Shown one piece after another: positions 1 to 51,800 of a DNA stretch of 64,000 nt. The stretch's first letter is position 1, and the number at the start of each line of letters is the position of its first letter. The notes beneath the pieces were generated by a model. The model did not search any database. It was not told the origin of the DNA and was given only the letters and a program-made list of their open reading frames with translations. The stretch spans positions 53,104 through 117,103 of the forward strand of contig NW_019091723.1 in assembly GCF_001949145.1 (NCBI RefSeq), written 5' to 3'. Both the position numbers and the translations under genes were made by a program. Source of the DNA: Acanthaster planci. Its lineage: Eukaryota > Echinodermata > Asteroidea > Valvatida > Acanthasteridae.

Positions 1-373
1 TGTTCGTGACTATGACCCTTGTTGGTATTATAAGGTATACTTGCGTGGAGAAGCTTGAAGTACAATATTGAGTACTATTGTATTGTCTATTGCCTGTGCC
101 TTGTCCAAGGTTTTATAATAAATACTGACAAAAATATTGCCAACTCCGGGCAATAGTGGGAAATGTTAATGAAATATAAAAATGCACATAGTCAGCTTTC
201 ACAGTTGGCTGTGATTCCTGTAGCTTATTGCAAACCATTTGAATGCGGCCAGATTGGAATCCAAGATGTCTTATGGCTGCTGTAACCTCAAAGTCACCTC
301 TAAAGTAGTTACATCACTGGTATTCTTTTGGGATGAGAAGTACTGACTGCTTGAACCTTACCAATGGAATTCA

Positions 374-40544
<40,171 letters not shown>

Positions 40545-40569
40545 ATGGCGACAGAAAATGAGCTCCCTG
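40545..40569 (+). CDS. Exon 1 of the 542-aa gene
   Basis: ATGGCGACAGAAAATGAG lies in a good start context (CACGATGG) and runs into a consensus donor CTG-GTGAGT. It joins in frame, phase 1, to the exon at 42542. The 25-nt coding part is short, so the start is supported mainly by the phase match and the CCAAT-containing promoter just upstream. Confidence 0.72.
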
Positions 40570-43500
40570 GTGAGTGGAAAATTTCGTGACAAATATGACG
40601 ATTTTTCATATTTTCAGGGATTTGTGTTTTATCCTTTGATAAAATCTATTTGTAGAGAATGATATTGTGACGCTAAAGACGAAATTTTATTGCTGTAGGT
40701 GGTACCGTCTGTGTATGAATGCATTTTTTTGTGGTCCGGCAAAACATTTTTCAGTGTGGTGTGACGTTGCTGCACAGCGGGAGTTGTCCAATTTCCGGAC
40801 AAATTGTTTAAATGTTGTTTTTCTTTTAATATAGAAATAAATTTGTAAAGAATAGAGTTTCAGGTAAGTGTTCCATACACAGAAATCACTAATTTTCCTT
40901 TACAGTGGTTTGTCAGCCGTCAAAAGGGATAACATGTCCTAAAAAGTCAAATTTAGCAGGGAAAGTAGGCCTACGCCTATTGAAGTTTTGAACATTGTTG
41001 AAAAATTCACTTGAAACACTTAATTTTTCAAGCCAGTCTTTTATAGTTTGTGCACAGGGTGTCAGTGAAGTCTGGATATGGAACTTTTTTAGGCCTAGGT
41101 CTACTACTTAATTCAGATCTATGCCCTAGCATGCCTAGCACTTTTGTGGTGATCATCCCAAGCAATGGAATTAGCCCCACTAGTGTGGCACGACAGCTTT
41201 TCTATTTCAAGACATGTAATAAACAGACTGAGCAATAAGATACTACATGTACCAATGGGCTCTTCCAAAACTTTAGCAGCAGTTTAGCTGTCTTGACATG
41301 GAAGAGCCGTCAAGACGATGAGGGGTCAAGTGACGTAATGTTCAACGACCTTATTTTAAAGATGGCGACTGTGAGAGTGAGCCCATTAGATTGACTGGAT
41401 AAAGGCAAAAAGACTGGAAAATACCTCAATAACGTGAGTGAAATCATTCAATAAATGATTTTTAGAAAGCTGAAAGGTCAAGAATCATGTTCGTGTGCAA
41501 AAGAAATTGCGCCCACGATGATAAGTGGGTGCGCCGAAATGTTCAATACGCCGATATGAAATTGCACATACAGATGTGTGGCTAAGGATGTATCAGGAGT
41601 AAGAGTCCGTGCCACACTAGTGGGGCTAAATGGAATATGAATATGTTGGGGAAAAAACAGATTTCAACACTTTCAAGCGGGGTAGTCTAATGGAACGACA
41701 CAACTCTCCATGACATCAGCAAAAACAAACTGCTACATTATGACAATCAGTGGTTTTTACCTTACTGTGACATCGGGCTGTGAAAGCTCCTACATGTAGA
41801 TGAACACATTAAGTTGTATCCGCCGTTAGCCTGACAAGTGACATGTCTGCCAAGTCAGGGAAAAAATGGGAACTAAAAAAAACGGGGCCAAGTAGTTGGT
41901 ACTTAATTCAATTTTGTGAGGTTCAGTTGTGGGCTGGAACAGCACACACTTGCCATTCACTCAGAAATGTTTTAACGCCCATGACAGTATTGTCACCAGG
42001 TCCCTTATTTTGCCACTTACTGTGAAAACCAATCAGACTTGACAAAAACCTGGAGACTATACAGTCACAGATGTAGACTTTATTTTCGAGCGGACCATTC
42101 ACAATAAGCATGTGGTGTCTGCACCAGCATGTTGATGACTGTTTCCTAAGAGGCGCAGCTAACTCAATGTGGATACAGCTACCAAACGTTTTTTATTTTG
42201 GCCCGTTTCTCTGAGTCTTTTTCTCCCTAGATTTAACATCCACCCCGTTGAAATGAGCCAAATATTGTGTGATTAATATTCGGAAACAAAACAGTCACCT
42301 AAAAGTGGAACAGGCATTTGGGGCCTAACTCCTGGATAATCGCTGCAGAACTACCATCTTTCAAAATGGAAAAGTACCTGTGTGTCACTTTTTCATCTTT
42401 TGTATTATTGGGTGCATTGTAGCTTGACGGTTTTGTGACATGCAGAGTGCCTGTCAGCCTCCTTGAAAGTGAAATCCTTAAAAATTGTCAGCTGTTGAAA
42501 TAATTCTAATAAAATCTCTTGTTTTTGCTTCTTGTTTACAGGACAAGGTATTCCAAGGATAGTTTTTCCTATTATGGGCTATACGTCCACTGGACCAGCA
42601 ACCATGAGTAACATCAGTAGCTCTGCGCCTAGCTTGTCCGGTGGCCACCCAGGTCAGTTGATTGCACAGTCTGTTCCCTCCCATGCTGGACCAATGATCT
42701 CCCCTGGGCCTTACGCTAACCAGACTGAGCCTGGGGTCTCACCAGGACACAGAGGGGCGCCTTTTGGACCGTTCACGGCCCCTGTCATGTCCCAGCCTTA
42801 CCAGTATACAAGCATATCGGGCCTGTATGCAAATCCTTCTCAGCCCAACGTGTCTCCGTTTCAGCCAAATACATCTTCCGTGAAGCCGATCGCACTTGCA
42901 CATCCACCTCCAGCCCATCAAGGTGCTAACTCATCTCAGACAAACGCAAGTTCATCACAGCAAGTACCAGTTACCAACACACCTCCTGTTAACACTTCCT
43001 TGCCGGGTAACAGTACCCATCCGCCATCCACTAACACTGTGTCCAGCTCCCACATGGGCACCAGCAGTCACAGTGGAAGAAACACACCAGGGGCATCCAG
43101 TAGCAGCGACCAACCAGAAAACAGTTGTCCCCAAAGCACATGCACAAGCACCCCTCCAGTGACCAGTGGCCCACCTTTTTCCAACTCCCTCTCCAGTAGT
43201 TCCACTGCCCCCTCTGTGTCTGGTGCTCACCCTAAGTCCAAGCCCAAGGCGGCAGGTACTTCCTCACTGCCATCTTCACTTCCATCCCTGGACGAATTCA
43301 CAGTGACAAAGCCCACTAATGAAAGGCAGAATTTCACAAATGACGTCGCTAGGCAGCTCTTTGATGAAGAGTACAAGAAGTTCAGTGGGATTGGTGAGTT
43401 CAAGGCGTATGTCTCTGAACAGCAACGATGGCGCTGGGATATTCACAACAACGTGTCGACACTTGAGACACGCGTTAAGAACTTGATGTCAAACCCCAAT

Positions 43501-44145
43501 AGTGGAGTGGCACAGAATGTCACCCGCTACAAGACAATCCCCACAAATGCAAAGAGTGAAGATGTCAAGCGGTGTGAAGCTACGGTGGTGACCATGGATG
43601 CAATGGTGAACAGAGTTGCTACATCTAGGACGGAGCTCTTGCACCGTAAGGGTAATTTGCTGTCCAAGAACGTCAATGCAGAACCCTGCAGTAACGAGTT
43701 CAAGTTTCTGGAAAACTGCTTCTCTCGGGTGGATCTCCTCTACACCACCCTCATCACCACGAGGGCCTGCGTCAACCAGACACTGGCCCACCTGCGGCAG
43801 AATTTCTCCCAGGAGTCGGCTGCAGCTGCCGAGGTCCGCAGGCTGAAACGCCGCCGAAAGGAAAACCTGCGTAAGAAGCGGAAGAGGAAGGAACAGACCC
43901 TGGAGAAGCGGGCGTGCGAGATTCTCCTGAAGATCACCCAGAATGGGGTCCTGGAGAGAGTTTGGAGCAACCCAGAAGGCCAGAGAGTCTCGGCAAATGA
44001 ATTGTTGCACAACCAGCTCGACGCGCTCAAATCTGTCAATGACGTGGAGGCTCTACAGCTGATTATATCCAGGGGATACTTGGATCCCTCTGCTGTTGAT
44101 GTTGTGTCAAGGAAGATGATTTTGCTACAGAATGGTGTCAAATAA
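40545..44145 (+). CDS. Unrecognised 542-aa Ser/Pro-rich, basic coiled protein (2 exons)
   Basis: I do not recognise this protein. Exon 1 (40545-40569) encodes MATENELP and ends in phase 1 at GTGAGT. Exon 2 (42542-44145) follows a TTTACAG acceptor and continues GQGIPRIVFP to a TAA. Residues 1-250 are low complexity, rich in Ser, Pro, Thr, Asn and Gln. From about 260 the chain becomes helical, with FTNDVARQLFDEEYKKF and QQRWRWDIHNNVSTLE. A helical region with FLENCFSRVDLLYTTL follows. Near 425-450 there is a strongly basic run (LKRRRKENLRKKRKRKEQ) that could be a nuclear localisation signal or an RNA-contacting helix. The tail ends IISRGYLDPSAVDVVSRK. A disordered N-terminus followed by a basic coil suggests a nuclear scaffold, but that is inference. 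It probably shares its promoter with EML6. Confidence 0.82.
41172..41628. mobile_element. hAT-type MITE with intact TIRs and 8-bp target duplication
   Basis: The element begins TAGCCCCACTAGTGTGGCAC and ends in its exact reverse complement. It is flanked on both sides by the direct repeat AATGGAAT (41164-41171 and 41629-41636). An 8-bp target duplication and TAG-type termini fit the hAT superfamily. It is 457 bp with no transposase. It sits in the intron of the 542-aa gene. A diverged relative is at 61908-62333. Confidence 0.92.
42542..44145 (+). CDS. Exon 2 of the 542-aa gene
   Basis: A single 1,604-nt open frame after the acceptor TTGTTTACAG. It carries nearly the whole protein, ending QNGVK-TAA. 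Codon use is GC-richer at third positions in its C-terminal part, unlike the surrounding AT-rich DNA, as expected for a real coding exon. Confidence 0.88.
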
Positions 44146-47100
44146 TTCCCAGCACTCTCAAGATGATGTGCTGTACATCCATATTCCACCTCATTTTCTA
44201 GAGCATAGGTACTGTACATGAACTCGTACATGTATTGTGGTCTACATGAAACTCCACTTCAGGTTGAGTTATTTGTCTAAAATGATGAAAGGTATTCTGA
44301 TTTAAATCTTCAACTATGACACAAGTACACAATTTTTTCATACATGTATGTATACTTTGGAAATTTTCATCCAAACTTTCTACACGTGACAGACACAAAT
44401 TTCAAGAGAGATTCATTTCACTAAGGAAGTGGACTCGTCACATGCTTTTGCGTTGGTTGTAAGATCCTGAAGCTGAACTTTTTGGGGGGGGGAGAGGGGC
44501 TTAGTAACAAGTGTATTCAATAGTTGGAATTTGAAAAGAAAATATAATGAAATTCTTGCCATCTTTGAATTGTGTGCGGTGCATTCAGCAAATGTTTTTA
44601 GCAAAGCCTCATTCAATTTATGCTCAAAACATTTATGTAGCTTTCAAAGCGTACTTGCAGGTGTTTGGATTCAGTTGAACATATACAGGGTTAGGGCTGT
44701 ACTTTGAAAGCTGCGTGAATTGTACACAAGCACCGGCTATTGTGTTATTTACTGTAGATGTACTTTCTGCATTTTTCTATGCCACAATACAGGTGTGTTT
44801 GCTTATACCATCTTGACAATGCGTAGTGTTTTCTAAAAGCCTGCAAGTCGAGAAAAGTCAAACCCACTTCTCTTCAATTCTGTGATACTTGTGTATCCAG
44901 AAACTGGAAACGAGCAGAGAAATCTGGTTTAGGTTTTTAGGGAAAGTAGTGATCGACGAAATATAATTTCAAATGCCCTGGCTAGCTCTTCATTTAGGGG
45001 GCAATTACCTTTGGAAATTCTGGCAGGACTTAAATAGGGCATTCCCAGTCCCCATGAAGACTTTGTCCCCATAATAACTTTTATCAACAGGTGTGTAATC
45101 CCCATGTCTACATGTAGGGAACATACACATGTATGCCTGTACTGATGTGTGGGGTGATTGGTTTCCAATAATTTATACAATCTACGCAAAGAAGGGCAGC
45201 CTTCCTTCCCTCTGACATAAGTTGGCTATTAACAGAAATAACATGATCAAGTAATTTGTAAATGAACTAGTTAAATAGTTCATAGAAGGGGGAGCAAAAA
45301 AGGTAGAATTGCTTATGTATATATATGTACATGTTATACAAATGATGAGGTACGTGAGTCATTACTAGGTAACATGTATTTTTGTGTTGAAATTAAGTTG
45401 AATTTAAATTAACAATATTTACAGGGTGTGTATGGTTTTGCATGCTGAATTCGCAAATATATTATTTGCAAGAAGACCAGAAATAATTTTGATTAAAGGT
45501 GAAGTTTCCTCAAGATAATTTGGGAAGAAATATTGGAGGGATAAGTACATCATACCTCACACATTCATGCATTGGCCCACTTTATATAACTAGTTGTTAT
45601 AGCTCCATGGCATCTAAAAGTACACCTGAACTCTTGGAATAAAACCTGCTTTTCAGCAAAAAAAACCACCTGTTCAAACTTGAAACACTTGGGATAACTG
45701 AGGACCTATGAATGTTCCTTTATAGCCGCATCACCCACATGCATGGACACTTCAGGAACAGTATAGTATTTCTGGCCGAGGAGACAGCTGATTTCAAGTG
45801 GATATATGCCTCGTTTTCCAAAGGAGTGCTCTAATAGAAGAGGAACATTCCAAGATGTTGAGATGCTCCCTTACAGTCATATGGTCCTACATGTACATGG
45901 CACCGCAGTTGCCAAGTGTGGGCTTGTGTGCCATATTTTAGCTCCATTCATTCATTGCACATGATGCCTTCAAGTACATGGAGGTGCAGACAGTTACATG
46001 TACTCAACATGCTGAGTTGCGTCTTTGCCTTTGGAGCACAGTGTATGTGAACTTATTGTGTTTTAAACATACCTAATATCATTTGCCCTCTGTCCATTGG
46101 CCATCCATCTATTCCGCACTGGTATTGTAGATTCACGACACATCAGCTCACCAGCTACTGTAGTTGCCTATTGTACATGTACCTCCAACTCTATGACCCA
46201 TATACGAGGCATTTTGCCCCAAGTCTGACCATGTAACAATAGTCTTGATTAGAAGTGAATCCTTTTGACAGTCGCCCATGGTTTCTATTAGCAGAGAGGA
46301 TTTCTTAGGATTCATTTTGACTGGTAACATAGTTGTGTTAAGCATAACTCCAGGAAAAAAAATATACCAAGTTCTGGACACAGAACTTCCCTTTTAAGCT
46401 TTGGGATTGAAACGCAATACCAAAATGTAAATAGTGCAGAATGACAGCAGTATTCCAGGCAGTGTCTGTGAGTGGTTTAGTTTATTAGCGAAAAACTTTA
46501 CATTTATATTAATTGTGAGCTTATTTAACACATTAAATACATAGTGTAATGTAAATACATTTATTGCTTTTTAGTTTTGTTTTTATTTTTTCGGATCATG
46601 AAATTTAATATCAGTCTATTAGTGTCACAATCCAAACCACAAACTTAAACCCAATGATGTAAGGGCTCTTCAACTCTGGAATTTCAAAGCTGAAATAACA
46701 TCTTTTTGAGGTTATTCTTTTTTCTTTTCATTGCTCCCTCGGAGTTTTACAACTTGCTTCAATTGATAAGGTTCCTTGAAGGTGCAGTTGACAGCTGGTC
46801 TTCATACTTGTACTTAAATTATCTGGAGTTAGACATACATGTACACGTACGTACATATAGAAATGCTGATCTTTTTTTTCTGGTGTATTACTCAGATTTA
46901 GTCTTATTTGAGACACAGTTTTATTTAATATTAAAAAAAATGAACATATAAATGTACTGTGAAATTGGTTTTTATGCTGTTTTTTTCATAAGTGAACGTC
47001 AACACTCGGATGCATTCTAAGTCCCCTTTGATCAGCTTTCAGGATGTTTTACTAAAAAGGAATTGTGTGTTTTGTGATGAACATGTGCATGTAGTAGTGG

Positions 47101-48306
47101 TGTTATGGAATATTCAGAATACTGCCACACCCATGTCTATTTTGGCAATATTTTCAGACATGCACTTTAAACTTTGTAAAGTGAAACATAAATTACCCTG
47201 AAGTCTTGGTCAAGCCCATGGCATTACATGTGCCTCCAGATCTTTAATATTAGAAACCATGTCAGTTTTGATATTAGTTGCTTTAACCATCCGAAAACAC
47301 TGCAGTCATTTCTTGTAACAGCCCAATGAGTCAGGATAATGTATTTATTCGTAGAATTGTTGAAATGATTGTTTTTGCAATTTGCATGGTCTTTGTAACT
47401 TTGCCTGTCAAGGAAGTGGATTTTGTTACATTAGGATTTTCAGAATCGATACATTTTCCCCAATATCCAAACATGTTATTACTACATGTATTTGGTTTAA
47501 TGCTAGCTACATATGTTCACAGGAAATGTCTCTTAATTTTTTGATATAGATATAAGCAAAGTAACTAACTAGACTAAAGAAGTGCTTTGTATGTTAAATT
47601 TAGAATATTCTAGTTTGTAAAGTCAGGAGAACTGTGATTCAGTATTCTAACAAATGTTCTGCATTTCTTTTACTGAGTTGTTCACCAAGTGTACATACCT
47701 GTATGTAGAACACCAACGTTGCCAGAACCTTTAGAGGTAACATTTAGCTATTATTTTTATCGTCTTTGGCTTCCCATACATGTATGAATAATTCATGCCA
47801 CTGATTGTACATGTAGTTGTTCCAGATGTCTTGTGCTATTCACTGTTATGTACAGTATTCTGTCTGATTTTGTTGCTGTGAACACTGTAGAGATGGTCAC
47901 GTTTCCTACTGTTTATTGAAAGTTGTTAATATGTACATTGATCAGTGTACACTGTCAGGTTTGGACACTTGTATAACATTTTCGTTTTTCTGTTTCCTTT
48001 TATCACCTGATTTTTCCCACCATGTTGTTTAACAATGCAGCACTTTTTGCATGGGTTTTACTTCTCTCGAATAGACTGGTGCTTCAGAGTTTGTTTTCTC
48101 CCATGTTACAATTGTACAGTGCACAAATATTGCTCCAATGTGTACATTCAATTTTTTATCCTTGTGGACTCGCAGATGTTTCATACATGTAAGCTTATAT
48201 TTGGTGTACTTTTTTTTTAGGGCTGAAATGCTGTGACTTCAAAAATGGTTAGTGTCAATATGATCTGTCTTAATTTGCTGACAGATAAAGGGCACCGTAC
48301 ATTAAT
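44146..48306. other. 3' flank of the 542-aa gene, no further gene seen
   Basis: AT-rich DNA that presumably starts with the 3' UTR. Possible polyadenylation signals on the plus strand are ATTAAA at about 45492 and AATAAA at 45638. I find no convincing spliced coding segment, only scattered TACATG words. Confidence 0.6.
45638..45643 (+). terminator. Candidate polyadenylation signal (AATAAA) of the 542-aa gene
   Basis: First canonical AATAAA found downstream of the stop codon, about 1.5 kb beyond it. An ATTAAA at about 45492 is an alternative. The match is to the hexamer only. Confidence 0.3.
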
Positions 48307-48744
48307 CTACTGGATCCATGGGGCTTTTCCAAATCTGGGCTTCGTCTCTGGATTCGCCTGATTTTTTTTCCTATTTTTTGACTTGGGAGTTTTTGGCTTA
48401 GTAAAGGCATGTCTTGCTCGAGGCACACGTAACTGTTTACTCTCAACAGATGGAGTGATGTCATTCAATTCAAACATTTCTGGCGTACACATTTGAGTGG
48501 TTTTTATGCCACAGGCAGAGCCCCCTAACAGACCAAGCCAAGATTTAGCAAACCCCTCAAAACAGAAGTGATTTGCGAGTTAAATTGGAATAAAATTTGG
48601 TGTTATCTGACTGCACATAAACATAACGATTTGAATTCCCCAGACGAAAAACACTGTTGCTATACCTTGTGATTTGGGGAGAGCTTTCGCATAGCGACCA
48701 CCATCTCTGGAATGGACTGGTTCCTTTGTGCCCTTCTTATCCAT
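48307..48744 (-). CDS. Doubtful two-exon open frame (98 aa)
   Basis: Two segments on the minus strand can be joined in frame: 48666-48744, starting MDKKGTKEPVHSRDGG and ending in phase 1 at GTATAG, and 48307-48524, after an acceptor CTGTTAG, ending RFGKAPWIQ and TAG. The product is basic and of low complexity (KPKTPKSKNRKKNQ). The 141-bp intron is short for this locus. The first segment lies inside an inverted-repeat element (48652-48826), which argues for a chance or transposon-derived reading frame. I recognise no family. Confidence 0.2.
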
Positions 48745-48826
48745 TGAGAACAGTGTATTGTTGCAAGGTGTCTCTTATGTAAGCAAGCAAAAAGCTTGCC
48801 CCGAATCACGAGGTATAGCAACAGTG
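48652..48826. repeat. Inverted-repeat element (MITE-like), about 175 bp
   Basis: CACTGTTGCTATACCTTGTG at the left end is mirrored by the complement of CACGAGGTATAGCAACAGTG at the right end, with similarity running about 35-40 bp into each side. No clear target duplication is visible. Confidence 0.75.
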
Positions 48827-49739
48827 GTTTTACTAAGGAGAATTTAAGTTATGTTCACGTGAATTTAAAGAACTCAGTGTACCAGATGTGGGTCATAAGT
48901 TAACTTGCAAAAAGCTTATTACATATACATGTATACCTCATTTGCTGTCTAAACATGTTGTTACCTGTTTATTGTTATGATATATTTGAAGCTTTGGTCA
49001 CTGTGTTGTCTGTAGTATAGATTTACAAGTCATATTCACTTTTGTTGATATGAAAGAGGCATTGGGAAAATGGCTGATTGGGATCTGGGTTCTTATCCAC
49101 TGCCAAGAGTGCTGGTGGCTGCCAATCCCTTTGTTTACAAAATTCAGCGAAGGGGAAACACAAAGCATTGTGGGTAGCTTGCCTCCATGATATAGGTGCA
49201 CTTACCGTAACTGCTGTGTTCATGCAGAAGTGCTTTCAAGTCACACACCAAAATCTGTTTACAAAATTTACATGCAGTTAGCATCATGTACATACATAAA
49301 CAGGCCAGTGTACAAATAATCTTTAGACCTATGTTGTGATTTAGTGCATATTTTTGACACAGAATATGATTACGTTTTTCTTCTCGTATCAGCTTTTTGT
49401 GTTTGTGTTTTTAGTTGATGCAGGTTTATTTTACAAAATTCGAATAGATTAAATGTGATTCAAATTCACTAATGGAGTGTCCTTGTGAGAATGAATTGTA
49501 CTCTATTGTTGGTTGTATTTCATTTATTTTGTAGAGTATGGTTTTTTTTAAAGTATCTTGCTCATCTTGTATAAGCCAGTTTTCGACTGGATATGCAAGT
49601 TTTGACTCCAGGGTAAATACAGAAAGTTACCACAAGGAGAGACTTAGTAAATTGTCATGTATCATGCAATTAGAAAGAACGCTTACAGTTTGGGGTTATA
49701 ATAATGGAAATGCTAACTAAAGAGAAAAGTTTGACCCAC

Positions 49740-49990
49740 TATTTCACTTGGGGATATTACTATTTGCCAGGGTGGATTAATATTTTGCCCAGCCGGATTT
49801 CTATTTGCCTGAGCAGCTTAATGGCAAAATTGTGAAACAAAGGTGTAATCCACCTGAGCAAAGTACTTTTCCGCCCGGGTGAAAATATAATTCGCCCAGG
49901 CGAAATAATAATCCGCCAGGATGGAGTAGTAAGCTGCCTGAGCGAAAAAGTAATCTGTCCAGATGGACAAAATAGTAATCTGCCAATAAT
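49740..49990. repeat. Degenerate tandem repeat with self-complementary units
   Basis: Phrases of the type AGTAATCYGCCNGGNTGGANAA recur about every 25-30 bp, for example ATTCGCCCAGGCGAAATAATA, AATCCGCCAGGATGGAGTAGTA and AATCTGTCCAGATGGACAAAA. Several units are themselves small palindromes (CGCCCAGGCG, TGTCCAGATGGACA). Non-coding. Confidence 0.7.
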
Positions 49991-51025
49991 TAAAATTATT
50001 CAGCCAATATACTTTCTAGCCATGTCCCACACGGAGGCTGTATCTGAATGTTCAGTCTGTGCCTAGCAATCACTTGCATCTATAGGAAGTGGCAGATAAT
50101 ATTTTTCATATGGCACGTGTATTCACAGTTGTAGTCAGAGGCTGAGTTGTGTTCAGGAGCAGCTTGTGTGGGTCTGCCACTCATGTGACGGTCATCACTC
50201 ATAGTGACATGCAACATGCCACGGTGGTGACCACGTATGTTACTCAAGATTAATGTGTGTTATGGAAAATTATGTTAAACTAACAAAACTTTCCATCGTC
50301 TGCAGCTCAGTCATCCATCTATTTTTGTTGGCCTTCAAAAATGAAAATCTCATGCCTTTTTCTGTGTGTTCGTGCAAAAACCTGACAAGGAAGTGGTGTG
50401 TGATCTTGCTCTTAAGATGTGTTCTTTGGTCGTGTTCCCACCGTTCACTGAGCAAGAACAACACACCCGTGTCAAGAACAGGCCACCCAAACTTGACCAG
50501 AATATTTGGAAGTAGCCCATGAATGTAGCAAACATCCACGTCAAACGGACTTAGTGACTGTGTTCTAGTAGAAAGAAGGCAAAACTAGATATCACGAATA
50601 TTAATTACGTACAGGGAAACTCAATCCATAAGGTACATGTAATTATGACAATGTGACCTTGATGACGTCCACGATGATGACTTAAACCCTTGATGTTAAG
50701 AGCTACTGTCAAAATTAAAATAACAGCCAAGTATCTACGACACTGAGGAGGACAATACTTCATGCCATATACATATAGACTAGTAATGAGGTCACTCGTG
50801 CATATCTGATTCTTAGTCCTGGTTGGCTGAAACACTGTCAGCATGGGTGTCACTAGGGGGTTAGTTTTGTCGGCAAAATCACGGTCTGTCAGCAAAATAA
50901 AAAAAAAGAATGGAGCAATGAAGATGAAAGGAAGGGGAGAAAATGGGAGTCTGTGTCGCGCTACGGAATCAGACCACAGGACACTTGTTTTGTATGACGG
51001 TCCGTCGGCAAATTTCATGTGGCAA

Positions 51026-51057
51026 CCCCCCCATTCAAAATGGTCTAGTGATGCCTG
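51026..51057. repeat. Dispersed repeat end, copy 1
   Basis: CCCCCCATTCAAAATGGTCT, continuing AGTGATGCC. It is nearly identical to a segment at 51772-51800 (CCATTTAAAATGGTCTAG). Upstream similarity around CGTCGGCAAA suggests about 60 bp in common. Probably the end of a DNA transposon. Confidence 0.5.
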
Positions 51058-51559
51058 TAAGAGTCACATGTAGCTCACTAATATAGGCTAGTACAGAACT
51101 TCGCATCAGTGTGAATCAGACGCACTCCAAGACATCAAGCACACATGAATTCCCGAGATTAATGTCTGGTCAGGCACTTGTTCTTGAAAACACGATAACA
51201 GCGCCCTCACATGATAAGAACGGCGAACAGCAACTCAAAAACTGAATATTGGGGAAACTTGTTGAATTGTTTAGTAATTGAATCAACAACAGTTTAGTAT
51301 TAAAAAGCCTGAAAAATTTCTCACATTACATTTTAGACAGAGGTGTTGTAAAACTTGTATGGACTTCCATATGGTACTTCATACGCACATAAATGTATAT
51401 ATACACACATTCAGCCACAGGAAAAAGGACTTTCTTCTGGTCCCAGCTCCTTTAGTGGAGAGGCATGAATGAGTGACCAAATAATGCCAGTCCATGTGTT
51501 TTATACAAACCTTTGTCCAAAGTAAGAAATAAAAAAAACTTTTTTCATTTTTGTTTAAG

Positions 51560-51669
51560 GATCACAGGCATTGCTAGAGAACGGGGTGTGGAGTCATTAC
51601 AACCCCCATCAGTCAGTCGTTGACAAAATCATGGAGCTGCCAACAATAATTGACAAGGTAGAAGAATAA
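51560..51669 (+). CDS. Candidate isolated 3' exon, 35 codons
   Basis: A pyrimidine tract and TTTAAG precede an open segment reading SQALLENGVWSHYNPHQ, then VVDKIMELPTIIDKVEE and TAA. The stop overlaps an AATAAA. The peptide has ordinary amino-acid composition and looks coding. Its phase (needs one preceding nucleotide) would fit after exon 1 of the 542-aa gene or after another unseen upstream exon. Alternatively GACAAG-GTAGAA is a donor and the gene continues. No family recognised. Confidence 0.3.
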
Positions 51670-51771
51670 AAGGAGGCGGGGTAGGTAACGTGTCATTTTA
51701 AGGAATCACACTTTACCATTACACTCGTGAAATTTGCAAACAGTTCGTCAGCAAAAGTTATGATCATACAT

Positions 51772-51800
51772 CCCCCCATTTAAAATGGTCTAGCCATGCC
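51772..51800. repeat. Dispersed repeat end, copy 2
   Basis: Second copy of the terminal-looking motif at 51026, in the same orientation. The two lie on either side of the candidate exon at 51560. Confidence 0.5.

Larger units (their letters stand above)
48832..51540. other. Intergenic DNA, repeats only
   Basis: No supported gene. It contains the degenerate hairpin-bearing repeat at 49740-49990 and a transposon-like end near 51026. The remaining open frames are short and show no splice support or recognisable motif. Confidence 0.55.

Noticed and set aside
43489-44010. 173-codon minus-strand frame opposite the 542-aa gene
   Set aside because: It lies wholly antisense to a well-supported coding exon and has no start or splice support. 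It is a shadow frame.
42542-44145. Possible assignment of the 542-aa protein to PDCD7 (U11/U12 59K), because of its low-complexity N-terminus and basic coil
   Set aside because: The order of basic and helical parts differs, and the conserved C-terminal PDCD7 block is absent. I leave the protein unnamed.
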